Below, one piece after another: positions 26,621 to 37,428 of a DNA stretch of 64,000 nucleotides. This stretch comes from Streptomyces iranensis (GTDB taxonomy: Bacteria; Actinomycetota; Actinomycetes; Streptomycetales; Streptomycetaceae). Positions within the stretch are counted from its first letter, which is position 1. Each line of letters begins with the position of its first letter. A program made the position numbers and the translations under genes. The stretch lies in contig NZ_JAGGLR010000001.1 in the NCBI RefSeq assembly GCF_017874715.1, positions 434,001 through 498,000 of the forward strand, given 5' to 3'. The notes beneath the pieces were generated by a model. It did no database searches, had not been told where the DNA came from, and worked only from the letters and a program-made list of their open reading frames with translations.

Positions 26621-26682
26621 CGGGCGCCCGCGCCGCCCCCAAGGCCCGCCTGACGAACGGCGACCGGCTGGGTCCCTGCGCT
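26621..26682. repeat. Duplicate of the preceding gene's 3' end
   Basis: This 62-bp block repeats 26443-26505, the last codons of the gene just upstream, with a few substitutions and one deletion; the stop becomes CTAG. The copies are 178 bp apart in direct orientation. The stretch between them has a half copy of the 24231 inverted-repeat arm. Confidence 0.9.
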
Positions 26683-26717
26683 AGGGGTTGTCCGGTGGGG
26701 TTTCCCCCTCCCCGCTA

Positions 26718-26990
26718 CCAGGGGCTCCGCCCCTGGACCCCCGGGTCCGGGGGCGGAGCCCCGACACCCCCTGGCGCGTTGGCACGCCAGGACAGCGGCC
26801 GCCAAGGGCTTCGCTGGACCCCGGGCGTCGACGAGGCGGCCGTCGCTGCCGTGGGCACCCGGACCGGCGGGCTGGTCGTGCGGCACGGCGGCACGGCGGA
26901 TGGGCGGGCGGGCGCCCGCGCGCATCCGGGGCGTCCGGCCCGGGGTCTGGGGCGGAGCCCCAGTTTCGGGAAGGGGCGGGGAGGGGAAAC
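26718..26990. repeat. Dispersed intergenic repeat, copy B
   Basis: Contains a perfect hairpin CCAGGGGC-TCC-GCCCCTGG (26718-26736), further GGGGGCGGAGCCCC modules, and CGGAGCCCCAGTTTCGGGAAG at its right end, as in copies A and C. The 499-bp gap between the convergent 24567 gene and the pullulanase holds no gene I can support. Confidence 0.8.
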
Positions 26991-27006
26991 AGCGCCGCCG
27001 CAGGCG

Positions 27007-29691
<2,685 letters not shown>

Positions 29692-29734
29692 GGGGCTGGT
29701 CGCTCCTTGAAGGGGTCAGGGGCGGAGTCGGGGG

Positions 29735-31123
29735 TCAGCCACAGCTACGGGCGCCCGTGTGCAGGGCCACCGCCGTGTTCGCGCCCAGCGTGGCGGTGAA
29801 CTGGCCCGAGGAGTCGACCGTGACGGACTTGCCGCTCTGGACGTCGCAGTAGCCGCCCGCCGGGAGCGAGGTCTGGAAGGTCCGGGTGAGGGAGCCGCTC
29901 TCGTGGTTGATGGCCACGTACGCCTTGTCGCCGCGTCCGAACGCGATGGCGTTGCTGCCGTTGTCCCACCAGTTGGTCACCGAGGCGCCCCGCGCCGTGT
30001 TGCGGAAGGCGACCATGCTCATGATCTCGGGCCATTTGTGCTGGCACTTCCAGCCGTCCTGGTAGCAGGCGCCCACCGCGCCGCCGTTGGGCGGGCCCGC
30101 GTCGTTGTCGCTGAACTCGTAGCCGGAGTGGACGTCCGGGGAGCCGTACGGCCAGGCCAGCATGAAGACGTTGGCGAGGGTGTAGTCGGCGCCGTCTCTG
30201 TACGTCAGCGTGGAGCCGTTGCGCTCGGTGTCCCAGTTGTCGACGAAGACACCGGACTGGCCGCTCGCCATATGGCCCCAGCCCTCGCCGAAGTTCTTCA
30301 GATAGGCCAGCTTCTCGCTCTGGAACACCCGCTTGAGGTCACGGCCGTAGCGGAACTCCTGCACATCGCCGTTGCGCAGATACTCCGTCGGGGAGACCGC
30401 CTCGCCGTCGCCGTAGATGACCTCCTGCTTCCAGTAGACGCCGGGGTCGCTCAACTTGCTCTTGACGGCGGCCAGATCGTCCGCCGGGATGTGCTTGGCC
30501 CCGTCGATGCGGAAGCCGTCCACGCCGAGCGAGAGCAGGTCGCCCAGGTACTGCGCGAGCCGGGTGCGGACGTACTCCTCACCGGTGTCCAGGTCGGCGA
30601 GGCCCACCAGTTCGCAGTGCTGCACATTCCAGCGGTCCTGGTAGTTGCTGATCTGCGCGGTGCAGTCGTCCATGTCCTGGGGCTGGTAGATCCCGGGGTA
30701 GTCGTACTTGGTGTACGAGGAGCCGCCGGTGCCGGTGCCGGATCCGGCGGACATGTGGTTGATGACGGCGTCGGCCACGACCTTCACGCCCGCCGCGTGG
30801 CAGGTGTCGATCATGTTCTTGAAGGCGGTGCGGTCGCCGAGCCGTCCGGCGATCTTGTAGCTGACGGGCTGGTAGGAAGTCCACCACTGGCCGCCCTGGA
30901 TGTGCTCGGTGGCCGGGGACACCTCGACATAGCCGTATCCGGCCGGGCCGAGGGTGCTGGTGCACTCCTTGGCGACGGAGTCGTACTTCCACTCGAAGAG
31001 TTCGGCGGTGACGTCCTTGGTGCCGGGCGGTGTCGCCCGCGCGGTCTGGGGCAGTGCGACGAGCGTCACCGCGCTCGCCGCGAGGGCGAGTGCGGTGGCA
31101 AGGGGTATGCGGCTGCTGGCCAT
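29735..31123 (-). CDS. Secreted alpha-amylase
   Basis: 462-residue exported endo-amylase (GH13, Streptomyces/animal-like type). A signal peptide ending near ARATPPG precedes [13 protein letters not shown]. Conserved regions: DAVINHMS (I), GFRIDGAKH with nucleophile Asp (II), the Glu of EVIYGDGE (III) and [10 protein letters not shown] (IV), where Trp stands in the usual His position. Chloride-type Arg and six or more Cys fit secretion. There is no starch-binding domain after the C-terminal beta domain. ATG 31123 has GGAGGAA upstream; the 17-codon extension lacks one. Expression should depend on maltodextrin through the operator boxes at 31206-31304. Confidence 0.93.
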   Translation of the reverse strand: MASSRIPLATALALAASAVTLVALPQTARATPPGTKDVTAELFEWKYDSVAKECTSTLGPAGYGYVEVSPATEHIQGGQWWTSYQPVSYKIAGRLGDRTAFKNMIDTCHAAGVKVVADAVINHMSAGSGTGTGGSSYTKYDYPGIYQPQDMDDCTAQISNYQDRWNVQHCELVGLADLDTGEEYVRTRLAQYLGDLLSLGVDGFRIDGAKHIPADDLAAVKSKLSDPGVYWKQEVIYGDGEAVSPTEYLRNGDVQEFRYGRDLKRVFQSEKLAYLKNFGEGWGHMASGQSGVFVDNWDTERNGSTLTYRDGADYTLANVFMLAWPYGSPDVHSGYEFSDNDAGPPNGGAVGACYQDGWKCQHKWPEIMSMVAFRNTARGASVTNWWDNGSNAIAFGRGDKAYVAINHESGSLTRTFQTSLPAGGYCDVQSGKSVTVDSSGQFTATLGANTAVALHTGARSCG

Positions 31124-31205
31124 CGTTCCTCCGTGGGGGGAGTTCGGGGGTGCCGATCGAGCCTCGTACGGCAACGCGCCATGCCCGTAAGGCCAGTTGA
31201 AGGTT

Positions 31206-31304
31206 CTTGCTGCAAGACGTCAGTGGTGGGGTGGTGACGGGACCGTACTCGCGAGTTTTTGTTGTTGCAAGACCTTTCGCAAGTAATTGCGGCGGTGTTA
31301 CGTT
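31206..31304. promoter_or_regulatory. Amylase promoter/operator region with a divergent promoter-like copy
   Basis: Reading toward the amylase: -35 TTGCAA (31265-31270), 17-nt spacer, -10 TACGGT (complement of 31242-31247). A perfect palindrome CTTGCTGCAAG (31206-31216) lies in the predicted 5' leader. Reading away from it: GCAAG (31267), CTTTCGCAAG (31274), TTGC (31287) and TACGTT (31299-31304), matching the aglA promoter at 31 of 39 positions. TTGC/GCAA boxes are the known operator type of MalR/Reg1-like LacI regulators; binding here is inferred. Confidence 0.75.
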
Positions 31305-31392
31305 CAACCACGTTCTCCGGTCCGGCCGGCCGGGGGTCCGGTCAACGGGCCTCACGCGCCCGGCCGGTCGGATCGGTTCGGAGGACGGGGCG

Positions 31393-31725
31393 TCAGTCCC
31401 GGGCCGCGACGGACATTTCCCCGAGGAGGGACCAATCCCCCTGGGGCACGTTCATATTGACGATCCGCGGGGTCTCCACCAGGTGCGGCGGAAGTGTCCG
31501 CTGCGCGGCCCGGAAGTGCGGCGAGTTGACGTGTGCCGCGCCGGCCTCCTCGTCGCGGAACGCCTCGACCAGAACGTATTCGGCCGGGTCCTCGACGCTG
31601 CGGGACCAGTCGAACCACAGGCACCCCGGCTCGGCGCGGGTGTCCCGGGTGAAGTCGCCCGCGATCTCGGGCCAGCGGTCCGCGTCCTCGGGCAGCACGC
31701 GGAACTTCGCGGTGATGAAGATCAT
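31393..31725 (-). CDS. Antibiotic-biosynthesis-monooxygenase (ABM) domain protein
   Basis: Small dimeric ferredoxin-like-fold protein of 110 residues, YgiN/ABM type. Landmarks are the opening strand MIFITAKFRVLPE, the segment EPGCLWFDWSRSVEDP, EYVLVEAFRDEEA and the helix HVNSPHFRAAQ. Relatives oxidise quinols or act on aromatic and aldehyde-derived compounds without cofactor. Its start has AAAGG at modest spacing. It lies 89 bp downstream of the alcohol dehydrogenase on the same strand and probably belongs with it, not with starch genes. Confidence 0.82.
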   Translation of the reverse strand: MIFITAKFRVLPEDADRWPEIAGDFTRDTRAEPGCLWFDWSRSVEDPAEYVLVEAFRDEEAGAAHVNSPHFRAAQRTLPPHLVETPRIVNMNVPQGDWSLLGEMSVAARD

Positions 31726-31780
31726 CGATAAGCCTTTCGTCGGTGATGATCAGCCGGTCCCCCGGTGGGCGACCGGCCGG

Positions 31781-31816
31781 GTTACAGGATCGGCGGTGGT
31801 TACCGGATCGGCGGTC
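31781..31816. repeat. 18-bp tandem repeat at the alcohol dehydrogenase 3' end
   Basis: GTTACAGGATCGGCGGTG is followed at once by a copy with two substitutions, overlapping the dehydrogenase stop codon by 2 bp. It is another short array at a gene end. Confidence 0.85.
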
Positions 31817-32840
31817 AGGGGACGAGAACGGCGCGTCCGCGGACCCGTCCGGCATCGAGGTCGTCCAGGGCTTCCTGGAAACGGTCCAGCGGATACGTGG
31901 TGGTGTGCAGGCGCACGCGGTCCTGTGCGGCGAGCACCATCAGCTCGCACAGATCGGTGTAGGAGCCGACGAGATTGCCGATGAAATTGATCTCGGCGGA
32001 GATGATGTCGATCGTCGGGATGTCGAGGTTCTCCCCGTACCCCACCACGTGGTAGTCGCCCGCGCGGCGCAGCATGCCGACGCCGTCCCGGGTCGCGCCG
32101 CCCTCGCCGACGAAGTCGACGACCGCCTCGGCGCCCTGCCCGCCCGTCAGCTCCAGCACTTCCTCGACCTGGTCCCCGCTTGCCACGACCCCGCGGTCGG
32201 CGCCTATGGAGACGGCCAGCTCCACCGCGTCGGGGTTGCGGTCGACCACGATGAGTTCGGCCGCCGTGATGGCCTTCAGCACCTGTACGCCGATGTGTCC
32301 GAGCCCTCCCGCGCCGATGATCACGCACTTGGTCCCGGGGCGCAGCCGGCCGGCGACCTTGGCCGCCGCGTGGTAGGCGGTGAGCCCCGCGTCGGCGAGC
32401 GCGGCTACGTCGGCGGGCTCAAGGGAGCCGTCGAGTTTCACGACGCTGCGGGCCGAGGTCTTCAGATACTCGGCGTAACCGCCGTGGGTGTCGATGCCGG
32501 GGAAGAGGCTCTGCCCGCAGTGGACGTCGTCACCGGCCCGGCAGGCCGGGCACAACCCGCAGGTGATCAGGGGATGCACGATGACCTTGTCGCCCTCGGC
32601 GACGTTGGTGACCGCGCTGCCGACCGCATGGACCCAGCCGGCGTTCTCGTGCCCGATGGTGTTAGGCAGGCTCACCCCGGACTTGTCCGCCCACTGTCCT
32701 TCGAGGATGTGGAGATCGGTGCGGCACACGCCCGCCCCGCCGACCTTGATGATCACGTCGTACGGGCCGGTGATCTCCGGATGCGGCACATCGGCCATGC
32801 GCGGGCTCCGGCCGTAGCCCACGACCTGGACTGCCTTCAT
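31815..32840 (-). CDS. Zinc-dependent alcohol dehydrogenase
   Basis: 341-residue NAD(P)-dependent dehydrogenase of the zinc MDR family. Catalytic zinc ligands are Cys in GVCRTDLH and His-Glu in TIGHENAGWV; structural zinc ligands are in TCGLCPACRAGDDVHC; the Rossmann motif is GAGGLGHIGVQVL. ATG 32840 has AAGGAG upstream. It is divergent from a GAF/AAA/HTH regulator across 209 bp holding a perfect inverted repeat, a layout typical of alcohol- or diol-induced dehydrogenases in actinobacteria. Substrate unknown. Confidence 0.92.
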   Translation of the reverse strand: MKAVQVVGYGRSPRMADVPHPEITGPYDVIIKVGGAGVCRTDLHILEGQWADKSGVSLPNTIGHENAGWVHAVGSAVTNVAEGDKVIVHPLITCGLCPACRAGDDVHCGQSLFPGIDTHGGYAEYLKTSARSVVKLDGSLEPADVAALADAGLTAYHAAAKVAGRLRPGTKCVIIGAGGLGHIGVQVLKAITAAELIVVDRNPDAVELAVSIGADRGVVASGDQVEEVLELTGGQGAEAVVDFVGEGGATRDGVGMLRRAGDYHVVGYGENLDIPTIDIISAEINFIGNLVGSYTDLCELMVLAAQDRVRLHTTTYPLDRFQEALDDLDAGRVRGRAVLVP

Positions 32841-32852
32841 GGAATGTTCTCC

Positions 32853-32892
32853 TTCATCGGGATGGTGGCGCGTTCATCGGGATGGTGGCGCG
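32853..32892. repeat. Exact 20-bp tandem duplication in the dehydrogenase leader
   Basis: TTCATCGGGATGGTGGCGCG occurs twice without a gap, 12 bp upstream of the dehydrogenase start, inside its 5' leader. It begins just beyond the AAGGAG ribosome site, so it may shift promoter spacing or leader folding. Confidence 0.92.
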
Positions 32893-32960
32893 CGGGGAGA
32901 CTGATCGGCCCCGTCCGAACAAGCACGCTAGGCAGCGTCGACGCACGTCAGCGAGTGCCG

Positions 32961-32981
32961 GGTGTCTCACTTCGAGACACC
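32961..32981. promoter_or_regulatory. Candidate operator of the GAF/HTH regulator
   Basis: A perfect inverted repeat GGTGTCTC-N5-GAGACACC sits in the divergent gap, 121 bp from the dehydrogenase start and 69 bp before the regulator start. Fis-type HTH regulators of this class bind such dyads; binding here is inferred. Confidence 0.65.
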
Positions 32982-33049
32982 TGCCGTCACTGGGCCGCCC
33001 CGGCCGGCAGTACCGTGACCACGGTCGCCCTGTCCTTACGGAGGTCGAA

Positions 33050-34513
33050 GTGGACAGCCACCGCCTGGGCCCACGCCTGCTGGCTTCGTGGCAGCGCAGC
33101 CGCCGCTACGGTCTGTCGCCGGAGGAGATGCAGCCGGTGTTCACCGGTTCGGTGGACACGGCCTCCCTGTTCTACGAGTGCGGTCATGAGGTGCTGCGGG
33201 GCCTGCGGGACACGCTCGCCAACGAGGCGGTCAGCATGATGATCGCCGACAGCGACGGCCTGGTGCTGTGCCGGGTGTGCGACGACGCCTCGATCAGCCG
33301 GTCCCTGGACCGGGTCCATCTGGCGCCCGGTTTCTCCTTCGCCGAACGCGACGTGGGCACCAACGGGCTCGGCCTGGCCCTGACGGATCGGGCTCCGTCA
33401 CTGGTGAGAGCGGATGAGCACTACTACACCGGCCTGCGCGGCTACACCTGTGCCGCGGCACCGGTGCTCGACCCGAGGACCGGTGGGCTCGTCGGCAGCG
33501 TCAACCTCACCACTTGGTCCGACTCGTCCTCGAAGCTGTTGCTGGCCCTTGCGCAAGCCGCCGCCGGGAACACGGCTGCGCTCATGCTGGCCCGGGGGAC
33601 CGGCCGGAGGGTCCCACCGGCCCCCCGGGGCGAGGTGTTCCGGGTGTACGCCGACCGGTACCACCAGCACGACCACGCTCACCAGGCGCTCTCCCCCGGC
33701 TGGACGGACGCCGTCGCCGCCGCGCGCACGGCCTCGGCCCGCGGACGGATCGTCGCGGTGATCGGTGAGCCGGGAGCGGGGAAGACCGCGCTGGTCTCCA
33801 CCGCCCGTCGGCAGACCGGGGCGCGGGAACGCCTGCTCAGCGCCCGCACACCCGCGCCCGGCGACGTCGCCGCGTGGCTGGCGCTGTGGGCCCCCGAGCT
33901 GGGCAAGGACAGCACCTGCGTCCTCGTCTCCGGTGTGGACCGGCTGCCGGCGTGGGCGGCCACCGAGCTGGCCCGGCTGTTCGACGAGGCGCGCCGGGTG
34001 GCCGGGGAGGGGTCCGGGCGTCTGCCGCCGTTCGCCGTGACGGCCCGGCGATACTCCGCGATCCCGGACGTGCTGAGGCCGCTGGTCGACACCGTGGTCG
34101 AAGTGCCCGCGCTGCGCTTCCGCCCCGACGACATCCTGCCGCTGGCCCGCCACTTCGCACGGTGGCACCGCGGCCCCACGGTGACGTTCACGCCCGCCGC
34201 GGCCCGCGCGCTGACGTCCTACGACTGGCCCGAGAACGTCGGGCAGCTGCGCCGGGCAGTGCGTGAGGCGGCGTCGAGGACGGATGTGATCGACACCCGT
34301 CACCTCCCGGCCGAGGTGTTCACCGGCTCGAGCGGCCACCTGCCCCGGCTGCAGCTTCTCGAACGGGACGAGATCGTGCGCTGCCTGACCGAACCAGGCA
34401 CGACGGTGGCGCAGGCGGCGGCGAAGATGGGCATGGGCCGGGCCACCGTCTACCGCAAGATGGCCCGTTACGGCATCCGGGTGCCCGGTCGGCGCAGGGG
34501 CGCCGGGTCCTGA
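33050..34513 (+). CDS. GAF-AAA-Fis-type HTH transcriptional activator
   Basis: 487-residue regulator of the AcoR/MimR class. Residues 1-190 form a GAF sensor (SLFYECGHEVL, FSFAERDVGTNGLGLAL, GYTCAAAPVLDP). A degenerate AAA domain follows, with Walker A GEPGAGKTAL but no GAFTGA sigma-54 contact loop, as expected in a phylum lacking sigma 54. The C-terminus is a Fis-type HTH (VAQAAAKMGMGRATVYRKM). GTG 33050 has ACGGAGG at good spacing. It is divergent from the dehydrogenase it probably activates. Its 3' end overlaps the convergent LacI gene by 46 bp. Confidence 0.9.
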   Translation: MDSHRLGPRLLASWQRSRRYGLSPEEMQPVFTGSVDTASLFYECGHEVLRGLRDTLANEAVSMMIADSDGLVLCRVCDDASISRSLDRVHLAPGFSFAERDVGTNGLGLALTDRAPSLVRADEHYYTGLRGYTCAAAPVLDPRTGGLVGSVNLTTWSDSSSKLLLALAQAAAGNTAALMLARGTGRRVPPAPRGEVFRVYADRYHQHDHAHQALSPGWTDAVAAARTASARGRIVAVIGEPGAGKTALVSTARRQTGARERLLSARTPAPGDVAAWLALWAPELGKDSTCVLVSGVDRLPAWAATELARLFDEARRVAGEGSGRLPPFAVTARRYSAIPDVLRPLVDTVVEVPALRFRPDDILPLARHFARWHRGPTVTFTPAAARALTSYDWPENVGQLRRAVREAASRTDVIDTRHLPAEVFTGSSGHLPRLQLLERDEIVRCLTEPGTTVAQAAAKMGMGRATVYRKMARYGIRVPGRRRGAGS

Positions 34514-35565
34514 CCGGCCGGCGGCGCCTGCGCCGTGGAGCCGCGCACGACCAGATCCGGCTGGAAGACGAACTCCGTGTGCTGGACCGGGTTTCCGGCC
34601 ATCTCCTCCAGCAGCGCCCCCACCGCCGCCGTCGCCATCGACTGCACCGGCTGGCGGACGGTGGTCAGCGGGGGATCGGTGAAGGCGATGAGCGGGGAGT
34701 CGTCGAAACCGACCACCGATATGTCGTGCGGCACCCGCAGCCCGCGCCGGGCCGCCTCCCGGATCACCCCGAGCGCCATCAGATCGCTGCCGCATACGAT
34801 GCCCGTACAGCCCTGGTCCAGCAGCGTGGCCGCCGCCACCTGCCCGCCCTCGACGCTGAAGAGCGTATGCCGCACCAACTCCCGTGCCTCGTCCGCCGAT
34901 CGGCCCAGCAGCTCCGCGCTCGCCGCGAGGAACCCCTCGACCTTGCGCAGCGCGGGGACATAGCGGGCGGGCCCCACCGCGAGGCCGATCCGGTGGTGGC
35001 CGAGGGCGGCCAGGTGGCGGACGGCCATCCGCGCCGCCGCCCGGTCGTCGGGCGAGACGAACGTGGCCTGGATGCGCTCGTGGTAGCCGTTGATCAGCAC
35101 GAACGGCACCTTGCGCCCGGCCAGCCGGGCATAGCGGGCGGGGTCGGCCGTGGTGTCGGCGTGCAGTCCGGACATGAAGACGATGCCCGCCACATCGCGC
35201 TCCTCCAGCTGCTCCACCAGTTCGTCCTCGGTGGCGCCGCCGGGCATCTGGGTGCACAGGATCGGGGTGTAGCCATGACCGGCCAGCACCTGCTCGATGA
35301 TCTGGGCGAAGGCGGGGAAGACCGGGTTGGTCAGCTCCGGGATGACCAGGCCGACCAGCCCGGCGCTGCGCCGCCGCAGCCGCACCGGCCGTTCGTAGCC
35401 GAGGACGTCGAGGGCGGCGAGCACCCGCTGCCGGGTGGCAGCCGCCACGCCCGCCTTGCCGTTGAGCACCCGGCTGACGGTGGCCTCGCTGACCTTGGCC
35501 TGGGCGGCGATATCGGCGAGTCGCGGCGGCGCCCCCGGTGGGCCCGCCGCCAACGGACTCGTCAC
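34468..35565 (-). CDS. LacI-family regulator, last gene of the malEFG operon
   Basis: 365-residue repressor. The LacI DNA-binding head is RLADIAAQAKVSEATVSRVL, then NGKAGVAAATR; a periplasmic-binding-protein-like sugar domain follows, with the effector-site stretch VVGFDDSPLIAFTDPPLTTV. It starts with GTG overlapping the malG stop (GTGA), so it is co-translated with the transporter. It closely resembles the second LacI protein at 40666 (near-identical head and effector loop). The C-terminal 25 residues (Pro/Ala-rich) are extra and run antisense over the GAF regulator's last codons. It probably senses maltodextrin and feeds back on the operon. Confidence 0.9.
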   Translation of the reverse strand: MTSPLAAGPPGAPPRLADIAAQAKVSEATVSRVLNGKAGVAAATRQRVLAALDVLGYERPVRLRRRSAGLVGLVIPELTNPVFPAFAQIIEQVLAGHGYTPILCTQMPGGATEDELVEQLEERDVAGIVFMSGLHADTTADPARYARLAGRKVPFVLINGYHERIQATFVSPDDRAAARMAVRHLAALGHHRIGLAVGPARYVPALRKVEGFLAASAELLGRSADEARELVRHTLFSVEGGQVAAATLLDQGCTGIVCGSDLMALGVIREAARRGLRVPHDISVVGFDDSPLIAFTDPPLTTVRQPVQSMATAAVGALLEEMAGNPVQHTEFVFQPDLVVRGSTAQAPPAGQDPAPLRRPGTRMP

Positions 35566-36392
35566 GACTTGGTCGCCCCGGCCGTGAGCCCCGCCACGAG
35601 ATGGCGCTGGGCCCAGGAGAACACCAGTGCCGCCGGGATGGCGATCATGACGGCCGCGGCCGTCATGGAGCCCCAGTCGGAGGTGTACTGGTTGACGAAG
35701 GTCTGGAGCCCCGCCGCGAGCGTGAGGTTGTCCTCCCCCGTCATGAAGGCGGAGGCGTAGGCCACCTCGGCCCAGGCGGTGATGAAGGTGTAGAACGCGG
35801 TCACCGCGAGCCCCGGCTTGGCCAGCGGGACGACCAGCCGCCAGAAGGTCCCGAAGGGGTTGAGCCCGTCGACCCGGCCCGATTCGTCGATCTCCACCGG
35901 GATGGTGTCGAAGAAGCCCTTCATCATCCAGGCGCAGAACGGCACGGCCACGGTGAGGTAGGTGACGATGAGCGAGATCGGCTGGTTGAGCCAGCCCAGT
36001 GTCGACATGATGTTGTACAGCGGCACGATGAGGATGGCCACCGGGAACATCTGGGTGATCAGCAGCAGCCACATCAGCGGGCGCATCCCGGGGAAGCGGA
36101 AGCGGCTGACGGCGTAGCCGGTGGTGGCCGCGACGAAGACGCCCAGGAGCGTGGTGATGACCACGATGAACAGCGAGTTGCCGAACCAGCTCAGGAACTC
36201 GGTGTCGCCCAGGACGTGTCGGTAGTTCCGCAGTGTCGGGTCCTTGACCACATCGGTGCTGAACGCCTCGCTCTTGGGCTTGAACGAGGTCACCACCAGC
36301 CACAGCGGCGGGAAGACCGCGACGGCGGAGGCGATGACGAGCGTGGTGTGCAGCCCGACGGAGGCGAGCGGGCCGCGTCGTTGGTCGCGCAT
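35562..36392 (-). CDS. malG: Maltose/maltodextrin ABC permease MalG
   Basis: Inner-membrane permease of 276 residues with six predicted helices. The EAA loop that contacts the ATPase is EIDESGRVDGLNPFGTFWRL near residues 170-190; the start region ASAVAVFPPLWLVVTSFKP is typical of the MalG branch. It follows malF with 2 bp between them and overlaps the LacI gene downstream. No ATPase gene lies in the operon; Streptomyces sugar importers usually share the MsiK ATPase encoded elsewhere. Confidence 0.93.
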   Translation of the reverse strand: MRDQRRGPLASVGLHTTLVIASAVAVFPPLWLVVTSFKPKSEAFSTDVVKDPTLRNYRHVLGDTEFLSWFGNSLFIVVITTLLGVFVAATTGYAVSRFRFPGMRPLMWLLLITQMFPVAILIVPLYNIMSTLGWLNQPISLIVTYLTVAVPFCAWMMKGFFDTIPVEIDESGRVDGLNPFGTFWRLVVPLAKPGLAVTAFYTFITAWAEVAYASAFMTGEDNLTLAAGLQTFVNQYTSDWGSMTAAAVMIAIPAALVFSWAQRHLVAGLTAGATKS

Positions 36393-36394
36393 GG

Positions 36395-37417
36395 CTACCA
36401 GACCTCTCCCTGCTTGCGGAGCGAACGGCGGTAGATCACCGCGAAGAGCATGAGGATGAGCAGGATCAGCACACCCCAGGCCGAGGCGCCGGCGAAGTCG
36501 CGCGGGCTGTTGACGAAGGAGAGCCGGTAGGCGTACGTCACCAGGATCTCGGTGGAGTCGCCGGGTCCGCCGCGGGTCAGCAGGAAGATCACCGGGAACA
36601 TGTTGAACGTCCAGATGGTCGACAGCAGGATCACGGTGGAGCTGACCGAGCGCAGTCCGGGCAGGGTGATGTGGCGGAACCGCTGCCAGGGGCTCGCCCC
36701 GTCCATCTCGGCGGCCTCGTACAGCTCACCGGGGATGGACTGCAGCCCGCCGAGCAGCGCGACCAGCATGAACGGCACCCCGAGCCAGATGTTCACGGCG
36801 ATCACCGAGACCTTGGCCATGGTGGGGTCGTTCAGCCAGGGCACCGCGTCGATCCCGCCGCCGTGCAGCACCTTGTTGAGGATGCCGTTCTTCTCGTTGT
36901 AGAGCAGCCGCCAGGCGAAGACGGAGACGAAGGCGGGGACGGCCCACGGCAGGATCAGCAGCGACCGGTAGAGGGTGCGCCCGGCGAACCGCCGGTTGAG
37001 CAGTACGGCCAGGCCCAGGCCGATGGCGAAGGTGAGCGCCACACAGCTGACGGTCCAGGTGACGGTCCAGCCCAGCCGGTCCCAGAAGACCTGGTCCTTC
37101 AGGATCGCCTGGAAGTTGTCGAGGCCGACCGTCTTGTAGGTGGCGGGGATGTGGTTGACCCCGATGGTGCGCTCGACGTTGGCCTCGTTGGCGTCGGTCA
37201 GCGACAGATAGACGCCGCGGACCAGCGGATAGCCGATGATCAGCCCGATGACGAGCACGACGGGCGCGACCATGGCCCAGGCGTACCAGTGGCGGGCGAG
37301 CGCGTTGCGGATCCGGCGCGGCGGTGGGGTGCCGGCCTTGCGAACCCGGCCGCCCCGGCCGCGGGCGCGCTTCGCGCCCGCGGCCGGGTCCAGCGGCCGG
37401 CTGGTGTCGACAGCCAT
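36395..37417 (-). CDS. malF: Maltose/maltodextrin ABC permease MalF
   Basis: Permease of 340 residues. A basic cytoplasmic N-terminus (RARGRGGRVRKAG) leads to six helices; the EAA loop is ELYEAAEMDGASPWQRF near residues 245-262. ATG 37417 follows malE by 11 bp, so the genes form one transcript malE-malF-malG-lacI. The long open frame to 37888 is a shadow of malE. It pairs with MalG to form the membrane channel. Confidence 0.93.
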   Translation of the reverse strand: MAVDTSRPLDPAAGAKRARGRGGRVRKAGTPPPRRIRNALARHWYAWAMVAPVVLVIGLIIGYPLVRGVYLSLTDANEANVERTIGVNHIPATYKTVGLDNFQAILKDQVFWDRLGWTVTWTVSCVALTFAIGLGLAVLLNRRFAGRTLYRSLLILPWAVPAFVSVFAWRLLYNEKNGILNKVLHGGGIDAVPWLNDPTMAKVSVIAVNIWLGVPFMLVALLGGLQSIPGELYEAAEMDGASPWQRFRHITLPGLRSVSSTVILLSTIWTFNMFPVIFLLTRGGPGDSTEILVTYAYRLSFVNSPRDFAGASAWGVLILLILMLFAVIYRRSLRKQGEVW

Positions 37418-37428
37418 CGTCGCCGGCC

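Noticed and set aside
26683..27006. Possible extra gene between the 24567 gene and pullulanase
   Set aside because: All frames are explained by the dispersed repeat and show no ribosome site or domain.
31207..31731. + strand ORF downstream of the orphan maltose promoter
   Set aside because: Antisense to the ABM gene, no recognised domain, and its start lies upstream of the predicted transcript start.
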